From Philodulcilactobacillus myokonensis (lineage in GTDB: Bacteria > Bacillota > Bacilli > Lactobacillales > Lactobacillaceae), in the NCBI RefSeq assembly GCF_027923585.1, contig NZ_BRPL01000002.1, positions 62,001-126,000 of the forward strand: a stretch of 64,000 nucleotides of DNA. Reading direction: 5' to 3'. Under the pieces are notes generated by a model. It worked only from the letters and a program-made list of their open reading frames with translations. It made no database searches and was not told where the DNA came from. Position numbers and translations under genes: made by a program. Position 1 is the stretch's first letter, and every line of letters starts with the position of its first letter. Shown here piece by piece: positions 18,582 to 29,701 of this stretch.

Positions 18582-18812
18582 ATGATTAAGAAAGCAATTC
18601 CTATTCATACCCCTTACGTGACCTTAGGCCAATTACTAAAAATGGTTTCTGCAATCGGTACTGGCGGGGAAGCTAAATGGTATTTGAAACAACGGAATGT
18701 TTCGGTTAATAGTGAAATTGAACGTCGTCGTGGTAGAAAGCTTTATCCGGGCGATAATATTGAAGTTCCAGACATGGGATTGTTTTTCATTCGTTCAGAC
18801 AAAGTTTATTAA
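18582..18812 (+). CDS. yaaA: S4-domain RNA-binding protein YaaA
   Basis: 76 residues. The short S4-like domain has LGQLLKMVSAIGTGGEAKWYL, a variant of the family's GxGGxAK motif, and GRKLYPGDNIEV. It is always between dnaN and recF in Firmicutes and may act in ribosome assembly; the exact role is not settled. A GGTGGG site precedes the ATG. It lies 16 bp before recF, so the two are coupled. Confidence 0.93.
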   Translation: MIKKAIPIHTPYVTLGQLLKMVSAIGTGGEAKWYLKQRNVSVNSEIERRRGRKLYPGDNIEVPDMGLFFIRSDKVY

Positions 18813-18828
18813 TCTTAAATGATAATTC

Positions 18829-19944
18829 ATGAAATTAAAAAATTTAGAATTACGGCATTTTAGAAACTATGAAAAAATTAACGTTAATTTTTCGGATGGA
18901 ATTAATGTTTTAATTGGAAACAATGCTCAGGGAAAGACTAATCTATTAGAAGCAATTTACGTTCTGGCACTCGCAAGAAGTCATAGAACTAGAAATAATC
19001 GCGATTTAATTAACTGGAAGTATGAGAATGCCCAAATGAAGGGCAGAGTTAGTAAAGCATATGCTGATACTGATTTAGAATTAGATTTGGACCGAAGTGG
19101 TAAACGGGCTAAAGTTAATCACATTGAACAAGCCAAACTATCTTCATACGTAGGTCAGTTGAACGTGATTCTTTTTTCGCCTGAAGACCTTTCAATCGTT
19201 AAGGGTTCCCCAAGTGTAAGACGTAAATTTATGGATATGGAATTTGGTCAGATTAGTGGTCAATACCTTTATAATCTCTCTCACTATCAGAGAATTTTGG
19301 AACAACGGAATCGGTATCTTAAACAATTATATTATCGTAAAGCACACGACCGCTTGTTTTTAGATGTTCTTTCTGATCAGTTGTCTGCTTTTGGAGCTGA
19401 AATTATTCACCAAAGAATTCAGCTTTTAGCCGGTTTAGAAAAATCAGCTAGACAAATTCATTGGGATATTTCGCTTCATAAAGAGAAATTAAAATTTAGA
19501 TATGTAACTGCTCTTAAAGATAAGGATTTAACTTCAACTAATCATATTTATGAATGTTTAAGGGCTTTATATAAAAAAAATCGGAATCGTGAAATTAAGC
19601 AACGAACTACTATTTTGGGTCCCCATCGTGATGATATTCATTTTATTGTGAACGGCAAAAACGTTCAGACATTTGGATCACAAGGTCAGCAGCGAACAAC
19701 AACGTTATCGGTAAAATTAGCTGAAATTGATTTAATGAAATCAGAAACGAACGAGGCGCCAATTTTACTACTTGATGATGTTTTATCCGAATTGGATGGC
19801 AATAGACAGACCCATTTGTTAAAGGCAATTCAAGACAAGGTTCAAACTTTCTTGACGACAACGAGTTTAAGTGGAATTACCAAGAAATTAATTGATAATC
19901 CAAAGGTGTTTAAAATTTCAAATGGCAAAATCACAATCGATTGA
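18829..19944 (+). CDS. recF: DNA replication and repair protein RecF
   Basis: 371 residues. An SMC-like ATPase with Walker A GNNAQGKTNLLEA, signature GSQGQQRTTTLSVKLAEI and Walker B ILLLDDVLSELD. It helps load RecA at gaps together with RecO and RecR. The N-terminus MKLKNLELRHFRNYEK is typical. It follows yaaA closely and precedes gyrB by 26 bp in one transcript. Confidence 0.97.
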   Translation: MKLKNLELRHFRNYEKINVNFSDGINVLIGNNAQGKTNLLEAIYVLALARSHRTRNNRDLINWKYENAQMKGRVSKAYADTDLELDLDRSGKRAKVNHIEQAKLSSYVGQLNVILFSPEDLSIVKGSPSVRRKFMDMEFGQISGQYLYNLSHYQRILEQRNRYLKQLYYRKAHDRLFLDVLSDQLSAFGAEIIHQRIQLLAGLEKSARQIHWDISLHKEKLKFRYVTALKDKDLTSTNHIYECLRALYKKNRNREIKQRTTILGPHRDDIHFIVNGKNVQTFGSQGQQRTTTLSVKLAEIDLMKSETNEAPILLLDDVLSELDGNRQTHLLKAIQDKVQTFLTTTSLSGITKKLIDNPKVFKISNGKITID

Positions 19945-19958
19945 TTGGATTGATTTGA

Positions 19959-21911
<1,953 letters not shown>

Positions 21912-21917
21912 GTTCAT

Positions 21918-21933
21918 TGTTTCACGTGAAACA
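21918..21933. other. parS centromere site (perfect consensus)
   Basis: TGTTTCACGTGAAACA, identical to the site at 11162, sits in the gyrB-gyrA gap. The two perfect sites are about 10.8 kb apart with oriC between them. Confidence 0.95.
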
Positions 21934-21968
21934 TTTTGAATTAGAATTTATGAATGGAGGAAAATTAC

Positions 21969-24458
21969 TTGGCAAATGAAGATATTTCAAATCATCGAAT
22001 CACCAATGTTGACCTATCCAAAAGAATGCGGTCTTCATTCTTAGACTATGCGATGAGTGTTATCGTTGCACGTGCATTGCCAGATGTTCGTGATGGCTTA
22101 AAGCCTGTTCATCGTCGGATTTTATATGATATGCATGAATTAGGTGTTACTCCTGAAAAACCATATAAAAAATCAGCTAGAATCGTTGGGGACGTTCTAG
22201 GTAAATACCATCCCCATGGTGATAGTGCCGTTTATCAATCCATGGTAAGAATGGCTCAACCATTTAGTTACCGTTACATGTTAGTTGATGGACACGGTAA
22301 CTTTGGTTCTGTCGATGGTGATGGTGCCGCCGCAATGCGTTATACAGAAGCCCGTTTAAGTAAGATTTCTGTTGAAATGTTGCGTGATATCAACAAAGAT
22401 ACCGTTGACTTTCAAGACAATTATGATGGGACTGAAAGAGAGCCCCAAGTTTTGCCAGCTCGTTTTCCAAACCTATTGGTTAACGGTGCATCTGGAATTG
22501 CCGTTGGAATGGCAACCAATATTCCACCACATAATTTAAGCGAAACTATTAATGCACTTCACGTTTTAATGGACAATCCTGATGCTTCAGTGACCGATTT
22601 GATGCAAGTTTTACCTGGGCCTGACTTCCCTACTGGTGGAATTGTCATGGGTAAATCTGGAATTAAAAAAGCCTATTCAACTGGTAAGGGAACGATTGTC
22701 CTTCGTGCTAAAACTGACATTGTGAAACATAAAAATGGTCGCCAGCAAATTATTGCAACTGAATTACCATACATGGTCAATAAGGCTAAATTAGTTGAAC
22801 ATATCGCTCAATTAGTTCGTGAGAAACGAATTGATGGAATTACCGATATCCATGATGACTCTGATCGAGAAGGATTAAGAGTTACCATTGATGTTAGACG
22901 TGATGCCAGTGCTGAAGTGGTTTTAAATAATCTTTATAAGAACACTTTAATGCAGACAACGTTTAGCTTTAACATGTTAGCAATCGTTAAGGGCCGACCG
23001 GAAGTATTGAGTTTGAAACAAATTTTGACTTACTACTTAGAACATCAGGTTGACGTTGTCAGAAGAAGAACTCAATACGATTTAACGAAGGCTCAAAACC
23101 GTGATCATATTCTTCAAGGTATCTTGGTGGCATTAGATCACATTGATGAAATTGTTCATATCATCAGATCATCTAAGACTGGTGCGGTCGCTAAAGAAAC
23201 GTTAATTAACCGTTACCCATTGGATGCAAAACAAGCTCAAGCTATTTTAGACATGCGTTTAGTAAGATTGACCGGCCTAGAACGAGGCAAGGTTGAAGAT
23301 GAACATAAGAAATTAATCGATCGGATTGCTTACTTAAAGGGCATCCTAGCAAGCCGTGATAAAATTAATAATTTAATTTATCAAGAATTATTGAAAGTTA
23401 AGAAGCGTTATGGTGACAAGCGTCGAACTAAGTTAATGGTTGGCGAAGCATTAAGCATCGAAGACGAAGACTTAATTGCTCCACAAGATGTCATTGTGAC
23501 ATTAACCCATAACGGTTACGTTAAACGTTTACCAGTTTCTGAATTTAAGACCCAAAACCGTGGTGGCCGCGGTGTTAAAGGAATGAATATTCATAATGAT
23601 GATTTTATTGAACATTTAATTTCAACTAACACCCATGACACGTTACTATTCTTTACCAATCAAGGTAAGGTTTATAAGATGCGCGGTTATGAAATTCCAG
23701 AATACGGTAGAACCGCCAAGGGAATTCCAATTATTAATCTCTTGAAGATTTCTGGCGATGAGAAGATTCAAACTGTAATCAAAATCTCAGAAGATGCTGA
23801 TGATAGTGATAAATACTTCTTCTTTACAACCGTTGATGGAACGGTTAAGCGAACACCAGTTAATGACTTTAAGAATATTCGAAGCAGTGGTTTGAAAGCC
23901 ATTCATCTAAGGGATAAGGATGAATTAATTGGCGTATCCGTTGTTAACGAAAAACAGAATGTCATTGTTGGAACCCACTTTGGTTATGCCGTTACATTCA
24001 ACGTGTCGGATGCACGTTCAATGGGCCGTGGTGCCACTGGAGTTCGTGGAATTAAATTAAGAAAAGATGATTATGTCGTTGGCTCTGCTATCATGCAACA
24101 TGATCAAGATGTTCTTGTCATTACTGAAAAAGGTTATGGTAAGCGCACTCCCGTTGATGAATACATTATCAAGGGTCGTGGCGGTAAAGGAAGTAAGACT
24201 GCTAAAATTAGTAAAAAGAGCGGTCCCCTTGCTGGTTTAACAACCGTTAGTGGGAATGAAGATATCATGTTAACCACTAATAAGGGTGTTATGATCAGAA
24301 TTGGTGTTAAAGATGTTTCTAAAACCAACCGTGTTACCCTTGGGGTTCATTTAATCCGAATGAACAATAATTCCATTGTTTCATCAGTTGCTAAAATTGA
24401 TAATGATGACAATGATGGTAAGGATAAGGATCATCATGATTCTAATGACGCTAAATAA
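21969..24458 (+). CDS. gyrA: DNA gyrase subunit A
   Basis: 829 residues. The catalytic tyrosine is in [12 protein letters not shown]. The breakage-reunion domain is followed by the six-bladed C-terminal DNA-wrapping domain, whose GyrA box appears as [10 protein letters not shown]. An acidic, Asp/Asn-rich tail ends the protein. The frame opens at 21954, but GGAGG lies in those codons; the TTG at 21969, 8 bases later, gives [14 protein letters not shown]. In the quinolone-resistance region the sequence is HGDSAVYQS, with Gln where E. coli has Asp87. Confidence 0.97.
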   Translation: MANEDISNHRITNVDLSKRMRSSFLDYAMSVIVARALPDVRDGLKPVHRRILYDMHELGVTPEKPYKKSARIVGDVLGKYHPHGDSAVYQSMVRMAQPFSYRYMLVDGHGNFGSVDGDGAAAMRYTEARLSKISVEMLRDINKDTVDFQDNYDGTEREPQVLPARFPNLLVNGASGIAVGMATNIPPHNLSETINALHVLMDNPDASVTDLMQVLPGPDFPTGGIVMGKSGIKKAYSTGKGTIVLRAKTDIVKHKNGRQQIIATELPYMVNKAKLVEHIAQLVREKRIDGITDIHDDSDREGLRVTIDVRRDASAEVVLNNLYKNTLMQTTFSFNMLAIVKGRPEVLSLKQILTYYLEHQVDVVRRRTQYDLTKAQNRDHILQGILVALDHIDEIVHIIRSSKTGAVAKETLINRYPLDAKQAQAILDMRLVRLTGLERGKVEDEHKKLIDRIAYLKGILASRDKINNLIYQELLKVKKRYGDKRRTKLMVGEALSIEDEDLIAPQDVIVTLTHNGYVKRLPVSEFKTQNRGGRGVKGMNIHNDDFIEHLISTNTHDTLLFFTNQGKVYKMRGYEIPEYGRTAKGIPIINLLKISGDEKIQTVIKISEDADDSDKYFFFTTVDGTVKRTPVNDFKNIRSSGLKAIHLRDKDELIGVSVVNEKQNVIVGTHFGYAVTFNVSDARSMGRGATGVRGIKLRKDDYVVGSAIMQHDQDVLVITEKGYGKRTPVDEYIIKGRGGKGSKTAKISKKSGPLAGLTTVSGNEDIMLTTNKGVMIRIGVKDVSKTNRVTLGVHLIRMNNNSIVSSVAKIDNDDNDGKDKDHHDSNDAK

Positions 24459-24463
24459 AAATT

Positions 24464-24522
24464 AAAAGTAGTAAAAAGCAGTTTATTAATTCAATTAATA
24501 AGCTGCTTCTTTACTATGCGTA
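24464..24522 (+). terminator. Hairpin after gyrA
   Basis: AAGCAGtTTATTAATT pairs with AATTAATAAgCTGCTT across a 1-2 base loop, extended by AGTA and TACT ends. The T-tail is weak, but the position fits the end of the core operon. Confidence 0.7.
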
Positions 24523-24549
24523 TAAATAATAAAATGAAGGCAAATTATT

Positions 24550-27231
24550 ATGAATAATAAATATAAATTATATCGTTCTAGTAAAAAAATCGGCCTCATC
24601 ATGCTAGTAGCTGCATCGTTTGGACTTGAAAATCTTGCGTTCAACCAATTGAATCATCCCATCAATGCTTCTGCTCGATCTAGCCGAAAATATCGAACCA
24701 AGTTTCATAAAAAACAAACTAGAAGGAACGTTAAACAGTCAACTAATAGTATTTTTACGACTAATAATCATCCATACCGATATAATAATAAATATATTAC
24801 AAATGTGAATGGTTATCTAACGGCTAATACGTGGTATCGACCTAAAAAAATTCTGCAAAATGGCGAAAATTGGCGTCAATCTAAATCCAAAGATTTTCGG
24901 CCATTATTAATGGTTTGGTGGCCTAGCCAAAAAGTTAAAGCCAATTACGTTAACTACTTTAATCATTTACTTAGTGGCAAGCAAACTTATTATAATGAAA
25001 AGACATCTGATGCAACTTTAAATAAAGCATCCGAACAAATTCAAAGTAAAATTGAAAAAAGAATTTCTAATCGCAACGGCAGCATTAAGTGGCTACAAAA
25101 TACTTTGAATCGATTTATTAATGAACAACCGATTTGGAACATTAAAAGTGAACATCCAGTCTATGCTTGGGGAACCCTTCAAGGTGGCATGTTTAAATAC
25201 ATTAACAGCAGTCGGACCCCATGGGCTAATTCCAAATATCGATACATCGGCAGGATTTTCATTTATCAGCGAAAAAATAATACCAAAAATTATGAACTTT
25301 TGCTGGGAAATGATGTTGATAATTCTAATCCAACTGTTCAGGCGGAAGATTTAAATAATGTTCATTACCTATTAAACATTAGTTCAATTCTTCATCAGGG
25401 TGCTAGTGGAAATTTCGATGGTGGCCGAGAAGATGCTACCGGTAGTTTAGATTACGATGTCACTCAATTAGTTGAACACTACTTTAAAGATCATTATAAG
25501 ATGAACAATGATAAATCTGCTGATGCCCATTTGAATATGTTAGAAGATGGAGCTAAAACATCGCGGATTTCAGTAGTGAAAGATCATGACATGGCATTGA
25601 CCCATGATATGTACAATAGTAATGATTTGCTTCGTGTCTTCACATTAGCTCCTGATAAAAGATTACCTTTGAAACAGACGTTTATGGGTGATTGGCTCGA
25701 CCGTTCCAGTGATTATACTGAAAATAAACAAATTCCTAACTATTCATATGTTAACGTTCATGATGGGGTTCAAAGTAATGTTGGTAACATCATTTCTGAT
25801 GTTTTTCATGAACATCCCGATTTGCCAACTCCTGGTGCTTTAAAGAAAGCCATTCAAATTTATGATCAGGATGAATATAATACTGATAAGAAGTATGCTT
25901 CATATAATTTGCCATCTGCTTACTCTATCCTGTTAACCAATAAAGATGTGGTTCCAAGAGTTTACTATGGTGATTTATTCATGGATGGTGAACAGTACAT
26001 GGCTCAAAAATCACCCTATTATGATGCTATTACGAGTTTATTAAAAGCCCGGATGAAGTATGTATCCGGTGGCCAACAGATGCGGATACAATCTGATCAT
26101 TTATTAACTTCGGTTCGTTTTGGTAAGGATAATTTAAAACCAACTGATAAAAGTAGTCATGGTCGGTTATCAGGAATTGCAACCGTTACCTCAACTGATC
26201 CGAATTTAAACCTTGGCAATAATAAGGTTACGATTAATATGGGAGCCGATCATGCTGATCAAGAATACCGTCCGCTTCTGATGACAACTAAGAATGGCCT
26301 AAATGTCTATCATAATGACAGTGATGCCAAGAATATGACTGTTAAAACTAATCACCAGGGCCAATTAATTTTAAATCATGATCAAGTCTTTGGTGCAAAG
26401 AATCCACAGGTTTCTGGTTATTTATCAACCTGGGTTCCAGTTGGTGCACCATCTAACCAAGATGTTCGCACTAAACCATCAACAAAGCGTCATCACGATG
26501 GCAACTTATATCATTCCAATGCCGCTTTGGATTCACACGTTGCCTACGAAGGCTTTTCATCATTGCAACCCGATGCTTCATCTAATGGTGAACGAACCGA
26601 CGTGATGATTGCCAAGAATGCTAATTTATTCAAACCACTTGGGATTACTGATTTTGAATTTCCTGCTCATTACATGCCAGTTAAAAATGATCAGACATTT
26701 GTTGATGGAACTGAACATAATGGATATGCGTTTTCTGACCGCTATAATTTAGGGATGAATGGTCAAGCAACTAAGTATGGAACGGTCAATCAATTGATTA
26801 ATGCTAATAAGGCACTTCATGCTCAAGGCATTCATACCTTAGGTGATTATGTATTAAACCAGATTTATGACCTCCCTAAATCTGAACTAACATCGGTCAG
26901 ACGAGTAGATGGTTATGGACATTATGATCGAAAGAATCATGTTTATAATAAGTTATACTATTCCAAGACAATTAGTAGTGGTCATGACTATCAAGCTAAG
27001 TATGGTGGTGCTTTTCTAAATCAACTTAGAAAACAGTATCCAGATTTGTTTCACATGAAACAAATTTCTACTGGTCAGCCGATTGATGCAAAACACCATA
27101 TTAAACAGTGGTCAGCTAAGTACTTTAACGGAACTAACATTCAAGGTCGTGGGATGGATTATATTTTACAAGGTAATCATTCTAAATACTATCGTGTTGG
27201 CTCTAATCAGTACTTACCAAAGGGTTTTTAG
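24550..27231 (+). CDS. Secreted GH70 (glucansucrase-like) protein, catalytic core only, divergent motifs
   Basis: 893 residues with an N-terminal signal peptide; KLYRSSKKIGLIMLVAA recalls a degenerate KxYKxGKxW-type leader. The body aligns by eye with circularly permuted GH70 glucansucrases: FRPLLMVWWPSQ, TPWANSKYR, GNDVDNSNPTVQAEDLN, RVYYGDLFMDGEQYMA and KSPYYDAI. Nucleophile motif FDGGREDATG keeps R and D, acid/base motif LNMLEDG keeps E, and NYSYVNVHDG keeps the stabilising HD. Acceptor-site residues are changed: the usual W after LE(D/A) is G, the usual AVDNV is ATGSL, and ADWVPDQ is GDYVLNQ. It ends at YLPKGF with no glucan-binding repeats or anchor. Activity is uncertain. Confidence 0.85.
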   Translation: MNNKYKLYRSSKKIGLIMLVAASFGLENLAFNQLNHPINASARSSRKYRTKFHKKQTRRNVKQSTNSIFTTNNHPYRYNNKYITNVNGYLTANTWYRPKKILQNGENWRQSKSKDFRPLLMVWWPSQKVKANYVNYFNHLLSGKQTYYNEKTSDATLNKASEQIQSKIEKRISNRNGSIKWLQNTLNRFINEQPIWNIKSEHPVYAWGTLQGGMFKYINSSRTPWANSKYRYIGRIFIYQRKNNTKNYELLLGNDVDNSNPTVQAEDLNNVHYLLNISSILHQGASGNFDGGREDATGSLDYDVTQLVEHYFKDHYKMNNDKSADAHLNMLEDGAKTSRISVVKDHDMALTHDMYNSNDLLRVFTLAPDKRLPLKQTFMGDWLDRSSDYTENKQIPNYSYVNVHDGVQSNVGNIISDVFHEHPDLPTPGALKKAIQIYDQDEYNTDKKYASYNLPSAYSILLTNKDVVPRVYYGDLFMDGEQYMAQKSPYYDAITSLLKARMKYVSGGQQMRIQSDHLLTSVRFGKDNLKPTDKSSHGRLSGIATVTSTDPNLNLGNNKVTINMGADHADQEYRPLLMTTKNGLNVYHNDSDAKNMTVKTNHQGQLILNHDQVFGAKNPQVSGYLSTWVPVGAPSNQDVRTKPSTKRHHDGNLYHSNAALDSHVAYEGFSSLQPDASSNGERTDVMIAKNANLFKPLGITDFEFPAHYMPVKNDQTFVDGTEHNGYAFSDRYNLGMNGQATKYGTVNQLINANKALHAQGIHTLGDYVLNQIYDLPKSELTSVRRVDGYGHYDRKNHVYNKLYYSKTISSGHDYQAKYGGAFLNQLRKQYPDLFHMKQISTGQPIDAKHHIKQWSAKYFNGTNIQGRGMDYILQGNHSKYYRVGSNQYLPKGF
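27047..27062. other. parS-like site inside the GH70-like gene
   Basis: TGTTTCACATGAAACA differs from the parS consensus at one central base. It is the reverse complement of the two sites at 27237 and 27519, so three identical degenerate copies lie within 0.5 kb. Confidence 0.6.
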
Positions 27232-27236
27232 CAAAA

Positions 27237-27252
27237 TGTTTCATGTGAAACA
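27237..27252. other. parS-like site (one mismatch)
   Basis: TGTTTCATGTGAAACA begins 5 bp after the GH70-like stop codon. It differs from the perfect sites at 11162 and 21918 only at the central C to T. Confidence 0.65.
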
Positions 27253-27265
27253 TTTGATTTAAAAC

Positions 27266-27295
27266 GAGTTATCCACAGGCAGCTGTGGATAACTC
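27266..27295. repeat. DnaA-box palindrome 1
   Basis: A perfect 13-bp inverted repeat with a 4-base GCAG loop. Each arm holds a perfect DnaA box: TTATCCACA at 27269-27277 and TGTGGATAA at 27284-27292. A degenerate AGTGGATAAA follows at 27305-27314. No T-tail is present, so it is not a standard terminator. Confidence 0.9.
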
Positions 27296-27360
27296 ACAAG
27301 ATATAGTGGATAAACTATTATTATCTAAAAACAAATACAAAATATAGAATCTCAAATTAT

Positions 27361-27392
27361 AAAAAGTCACATTTTGTGACTTTTTATTTTTA
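27361..27392. terminator. Bidirectional terminator between GH70-like and thioredoxin-like genes
   Basis: AAAAAGTCAC-ATTTT-GTGACTTTTT followed by ATTTTTA, between convergent genes and between the two DnaA-box palindromes. Confidence 0.85.
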
Positions 27393-27433
27393 GCCTTTTT
27401 GACCTTTTTGATGACTAAAAAAGAATAAAAAAT

Positions 27434-27465
27434 GGAGTTATCCACAAGTGGTTGTGGATAACTCC
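27434..27465. repeat. DnaA-box palindrome 2
   Basis: A perfect 14-bp inverted repeat with a 4-base GTGG loop. Boxes TTATCCACA (27438-27446) and TGTGGATAA (27453-27461) lie in the arms. A degenerate TGTAGATAAA follows at 27473-27482, in the same relative place as after palindrome 1. Confidence 0.9.
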
Positions 27466-27518
27466 AATATGTTGTAGATAAAATGATCTTAAAATCATAA
27501 TTTGCACCAAATATTGAA

Positions 27519-27534
27519 TGTTTCATGTGAAACA
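27519..27534. other. parS-like site (one mismatch)
   Basis: TGTTTCATGTGAAACA, identical to 27237-27252, ends one base before the stop codon of the thioredoxin-like gene. Confidence 0.65.
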
Positions 27535-27535
27535 T

Positions 27536-27895
27536 CTATTGATGATTCTTTAAGAAATCCTGAAGATCCCGTTTATCAAAATTACCTTGATATTGAACAT
27601 CTAATTCACCATTATTGTAAACAGCTAGATTTGGAATATTTTTTAAATGAAATTTAGCCATGAAATTTTCTAGAGCATGACTCCGCTTGATTGTATTCAC
27701 GTAAAAAACGTCTTGATCCATTCCTAACTGACTAACGGTATGAGCTAAATTATTCATGATCCGTTCTGATTTACTGTCATTTGGTTGACCCATGAAAACG
27801 ATGATGTGTTCATTCACGCCGATGCGGTTATTGATCACATTAATACTTCTTTCATCTAAATGATCAGCGTTTTCTTTGTATTGATCTTGATTCAT
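27536..27895 (-). CDS. Thioredoxin-fold protein lacking the CxxC motif
   Basis: 119 residues. The fold is suggested by IIVFMGQPNDSKSERIMNNL, where CxxC should follow the first strand, by VFYVNTIKRSHALENFM, and by the cis-proline strand NIPNLAVYNNGELDVQYQG. There is no cysteine at the active-site position, so disulfide exchange is unlikely. It may be a bacteriocin-accessory-like or structural thioredoxin-fold protein. A GGTGGGAAA site precedes the ATG. It is divergent from the L,D-transpeptidase and convergent with the GH70-like gene. Confidence 0.7.
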   Translation of the reverse strand: MNQDQYKENADHLDERSINVINNRIGVNEHIIVFMGQPNDSKSERIMNNLAHTVSQLGMDQDVFYVNTIKRSHALENFMAKFHLKNIPNLAVYNNGELDVQYQGNFDKRDLQDFLKNHQ

Positions 27896-27989
27896 TTGAG
27901 TTTCCCACCTTCATTAATTGTTGTATATTCACGCTTAATATCTTAAACTATAATGTAGCTATGATAAAATATTTAAAGGAGATTTGAAT

Positions 27990-28571
27990 TTGAAAAAGTT
28001 TTCTAAAATTACTCTATTAGCTTTTATCGCTGTAATTGCCTTTATTAGTGTTGGCTGTTCTAGCAACCAAAAAGCTAGTAGTAATCACCATGTTACAACG
28101 ACTAAGCAAACTAAACAAACAACTAAAAAATTAATTAATTGGCGGAAGCCATCTGAAAATAAACCCTATCCATCCATGAAACCAAATTTAAAACGGTGGT
28201 TGAAGGTTTCCATTAAGAATCAAAAAGTCTATGTCATGAGTAAACAAAATCAGGTTCTCTATACGATGTATGCATCGACTGGCATTCATAATTCAACCCC
28301 ACTGGGAACCTATCATATCCAAGCAGAACGTGGCAAGTTCTTCTACAACGCTGCATCTAAAGAAGGTGCTAGATACTGGACTTCTTGGAAGGATCATGGC
28401 ATCTATCTATTCCACACCGTTCCAACTAATAAACATGGTAAGTACGTTGTTTCAGAAGCTAATCAACTGGGTAAAACGGCCCATTCACATGGCTGCATTC
28501 GATTAGCAATTCCAGATGCTAAATGGATTAATCAATATGTTCCATACGGAACAAAAGTGGTTATTAAATAA
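27990..28571 (+). CDS. L,D-transpeptidase (YkuD) lipoprotein
   Basis: 193 residues. The signal peptide ends IAFISVGC, a lipobox. The YkuD domain begins KRWLKVSIKNQKVYVMSK and holds the catalytic motif TAHSHGCIRL with His and Cys, preceded by HTVPTNKHG. It should form 3-3 cross-links or attach proteins to peptidoglycan at the outer membrane face. The start is the TTG at 27990, 8 bases after GGAG; a TTG at 27984 is too close. A TATAAT at 27949-27954 is the probable -10. Confidence 0.9.
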   Translation: MKKFSKITLLAFIAVIAFISVGCSSNQKASSNHHVTTTKQTKQTTKKLINWRKPSENKPYPSMKPNLKRWLKVSIKNQKVYVMSKQNQVLYTMYASTGIHNSTPLGTYHIQAERGKFFYNAASKEGARYWTSWKDHGIYLFHTVPTNKHGKYVVSEANQLGKTAHSHGCIRLAIPDAKWINQYVPYGTKVVIK

Positions 28572-28595
28572 TATTTTCATCTTAAAATATGATTG

Positions 28596-28632
28596 GACGT
28601 GGGTCATAAAAGTGACTCACGTCTTTTTTTAT
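28596..28632 (+). terminator. Terminator after the L,D-transpeptidase
   Basis: GACGTGgGTCA and TGACtCACGTC arms followed by seven T residues. Confidence 0.88.
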
Positions 28633-28654
28633 AAAAAATGCATCATGTTCAAAA

Positions 28655-28691
28655 TGATAGCGCTTTAAATTTATAAATGATTGCGCTTACA
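28655..28691. promoter_or_regulatory. Two candidate cre (CcpA) sites
   Basis: TGATAGCGCTTTAA (28655-28668) and TGATTGCGCTTACA (28678-28691) each differ by one base from TGWNANCGNTNWCA. They lie about 95-130 bp before the sugar porter start, a sensible place for carbon catabolite control. Confidence 0.6.
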
Positions 28692-28783
28692 TTTTGACGC
28701 TAAATATAGTATTATAAAGTTATAGTGATGAGTAATTAGAATGTGTTGATATCTTAGGAAGTTAATGTAAGGAGGAAGTTATT

Positions 28784-29689
28784 ATGAATATTTTGATTGC
28801 ATTAGTGCCAGCCCTTACCTGGGGTGTTGGTCCACTAATCGTAAGCAAAGTTGGTGGCCGGCCAATTAATCAGCTCCTTGGAACTTGTTATGGTGAAGTT
28901 ATTAGTGGATTGGCATTATTCTTCATGTTTCACCCATCCATTTCGTTGAGTGGATTCTTCTGGTGTTTTATTGGTGGATTCTTATGGGCAATCGCTCAAT
29001 TAATGCAATTTACTTCATTTACTGATTTGGACGTCTCCACTGCCATGCCAATTTCAACCGGACTCCAATTAATTGAAATCCCATTAGCCGGAGTTATTTT
29101 CTGGGGTGAATGGGCTGGCGGTAAAGCCAAGTTAATTGGATTTTCAAGCATTTTACTATTGATAATTGGAATTATCTTAACCGGAATTCGTAGTAAAGGT
29201 AATAAAGAACATGTTACTAAGAAAATGAACTATAAAGCCGGATTAGCATTACTACTCATCGGTTCACTTGGTTACACTGCATTCTCCGTTTTTCCAAGAA
29301 TTCCAGATGCTAGTGGAGTTGCTAGCTTACTCCCACAGACATTTGGCCAATTTTTAGGCGCCGTTGCACTAACACCAATCATGAGTAATAGTGATCGGAG
29401 ACACCATGTCGCAACGGTTCCGACAAAAGCAATCTGGTTAAATAAAAGAACCCTTGGCAGTATCATCGTTGGTCTATTAGGTGGATTAGGAACACTTGCT
29501 TACTTAACTTCATTGAAATCAATTGGAGTTGCAACCTCATTTCCATTAACTCAACTAAGTGTCGTTATTTCAACCCTTGGTGGAATTGTGATTTTACATG
29601 AACACAAGACTAGAAAGGAACTAACATTTACATTCATTGGCTTAGCTCTTCTAATCATTGCTGCATTTATGATTTCTAAGATTGATTAA
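28784..29689 (+). CDS. GRP-family sugar uptake protein (GlcU/RbsU-like), copy 1
   Basis: 301 residues with about ten hydrophobic helices, the DMT-superfamily GRP porter layout. ALTWGVGPLIVSKVGGRPINQ at the start, shown here as ALTWGVGP and GGRPINQ, and FPLTQLSVVISTLGG are family features; members take up glucose or ribose by proton symport. AAGGAGG precedes the ATG. Two near-consensus cre sites lie upstream, suggesting CcpA control. A paralogue follows 154 bp downstream with its own terminator between. The sugar is not resolved. Confidence 0.87.
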   Translation: MNILIALVPALTWGVGPLIVSKVGGRPINQLLGTCYGEVISGLALFFMFHPSISLSGFFWCFIGGFLWAIAQLMQFTSFTDLDVSTAMPISTGLQLIEIPLAGVIFWGEWAGGKAKLIGFSSILLLIIGIILTGIRSKGNKEHVTKKMNYKAGLALLLIGSLGYTAFSVFPRIPDASGVASLLPQTFGQFLGAVALTPIMSNSDRRHHVATVPTKAIWLNKRTLGSIIVGLLGGLGTLAYLTSLKSIGVATSFPLTQLSVVISTLGGIVILHEHKTRKELTFTFIGLALLIIAAFMISKID

Positions 29690-29701
29690 GATTTTTTGAA
29701 A

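Noticed and set aside
27269-27535. An 88-codon open frame on the minus strand across the DnaA-box palindromes.
   Set aside because: It runs through parS-like sites, palindromes and a terminator, starts within a parS-like repeat, and has no good ribosome binding site. It is chance.
27232-27535. The DnaA-box island as a second origin of replication.
   Set aside because: There is no box array in one orientation and no trio or long AT-rich unwinding element, and the complete origin lies at 15.3-17.2 kb. A titration or control site is more likely.
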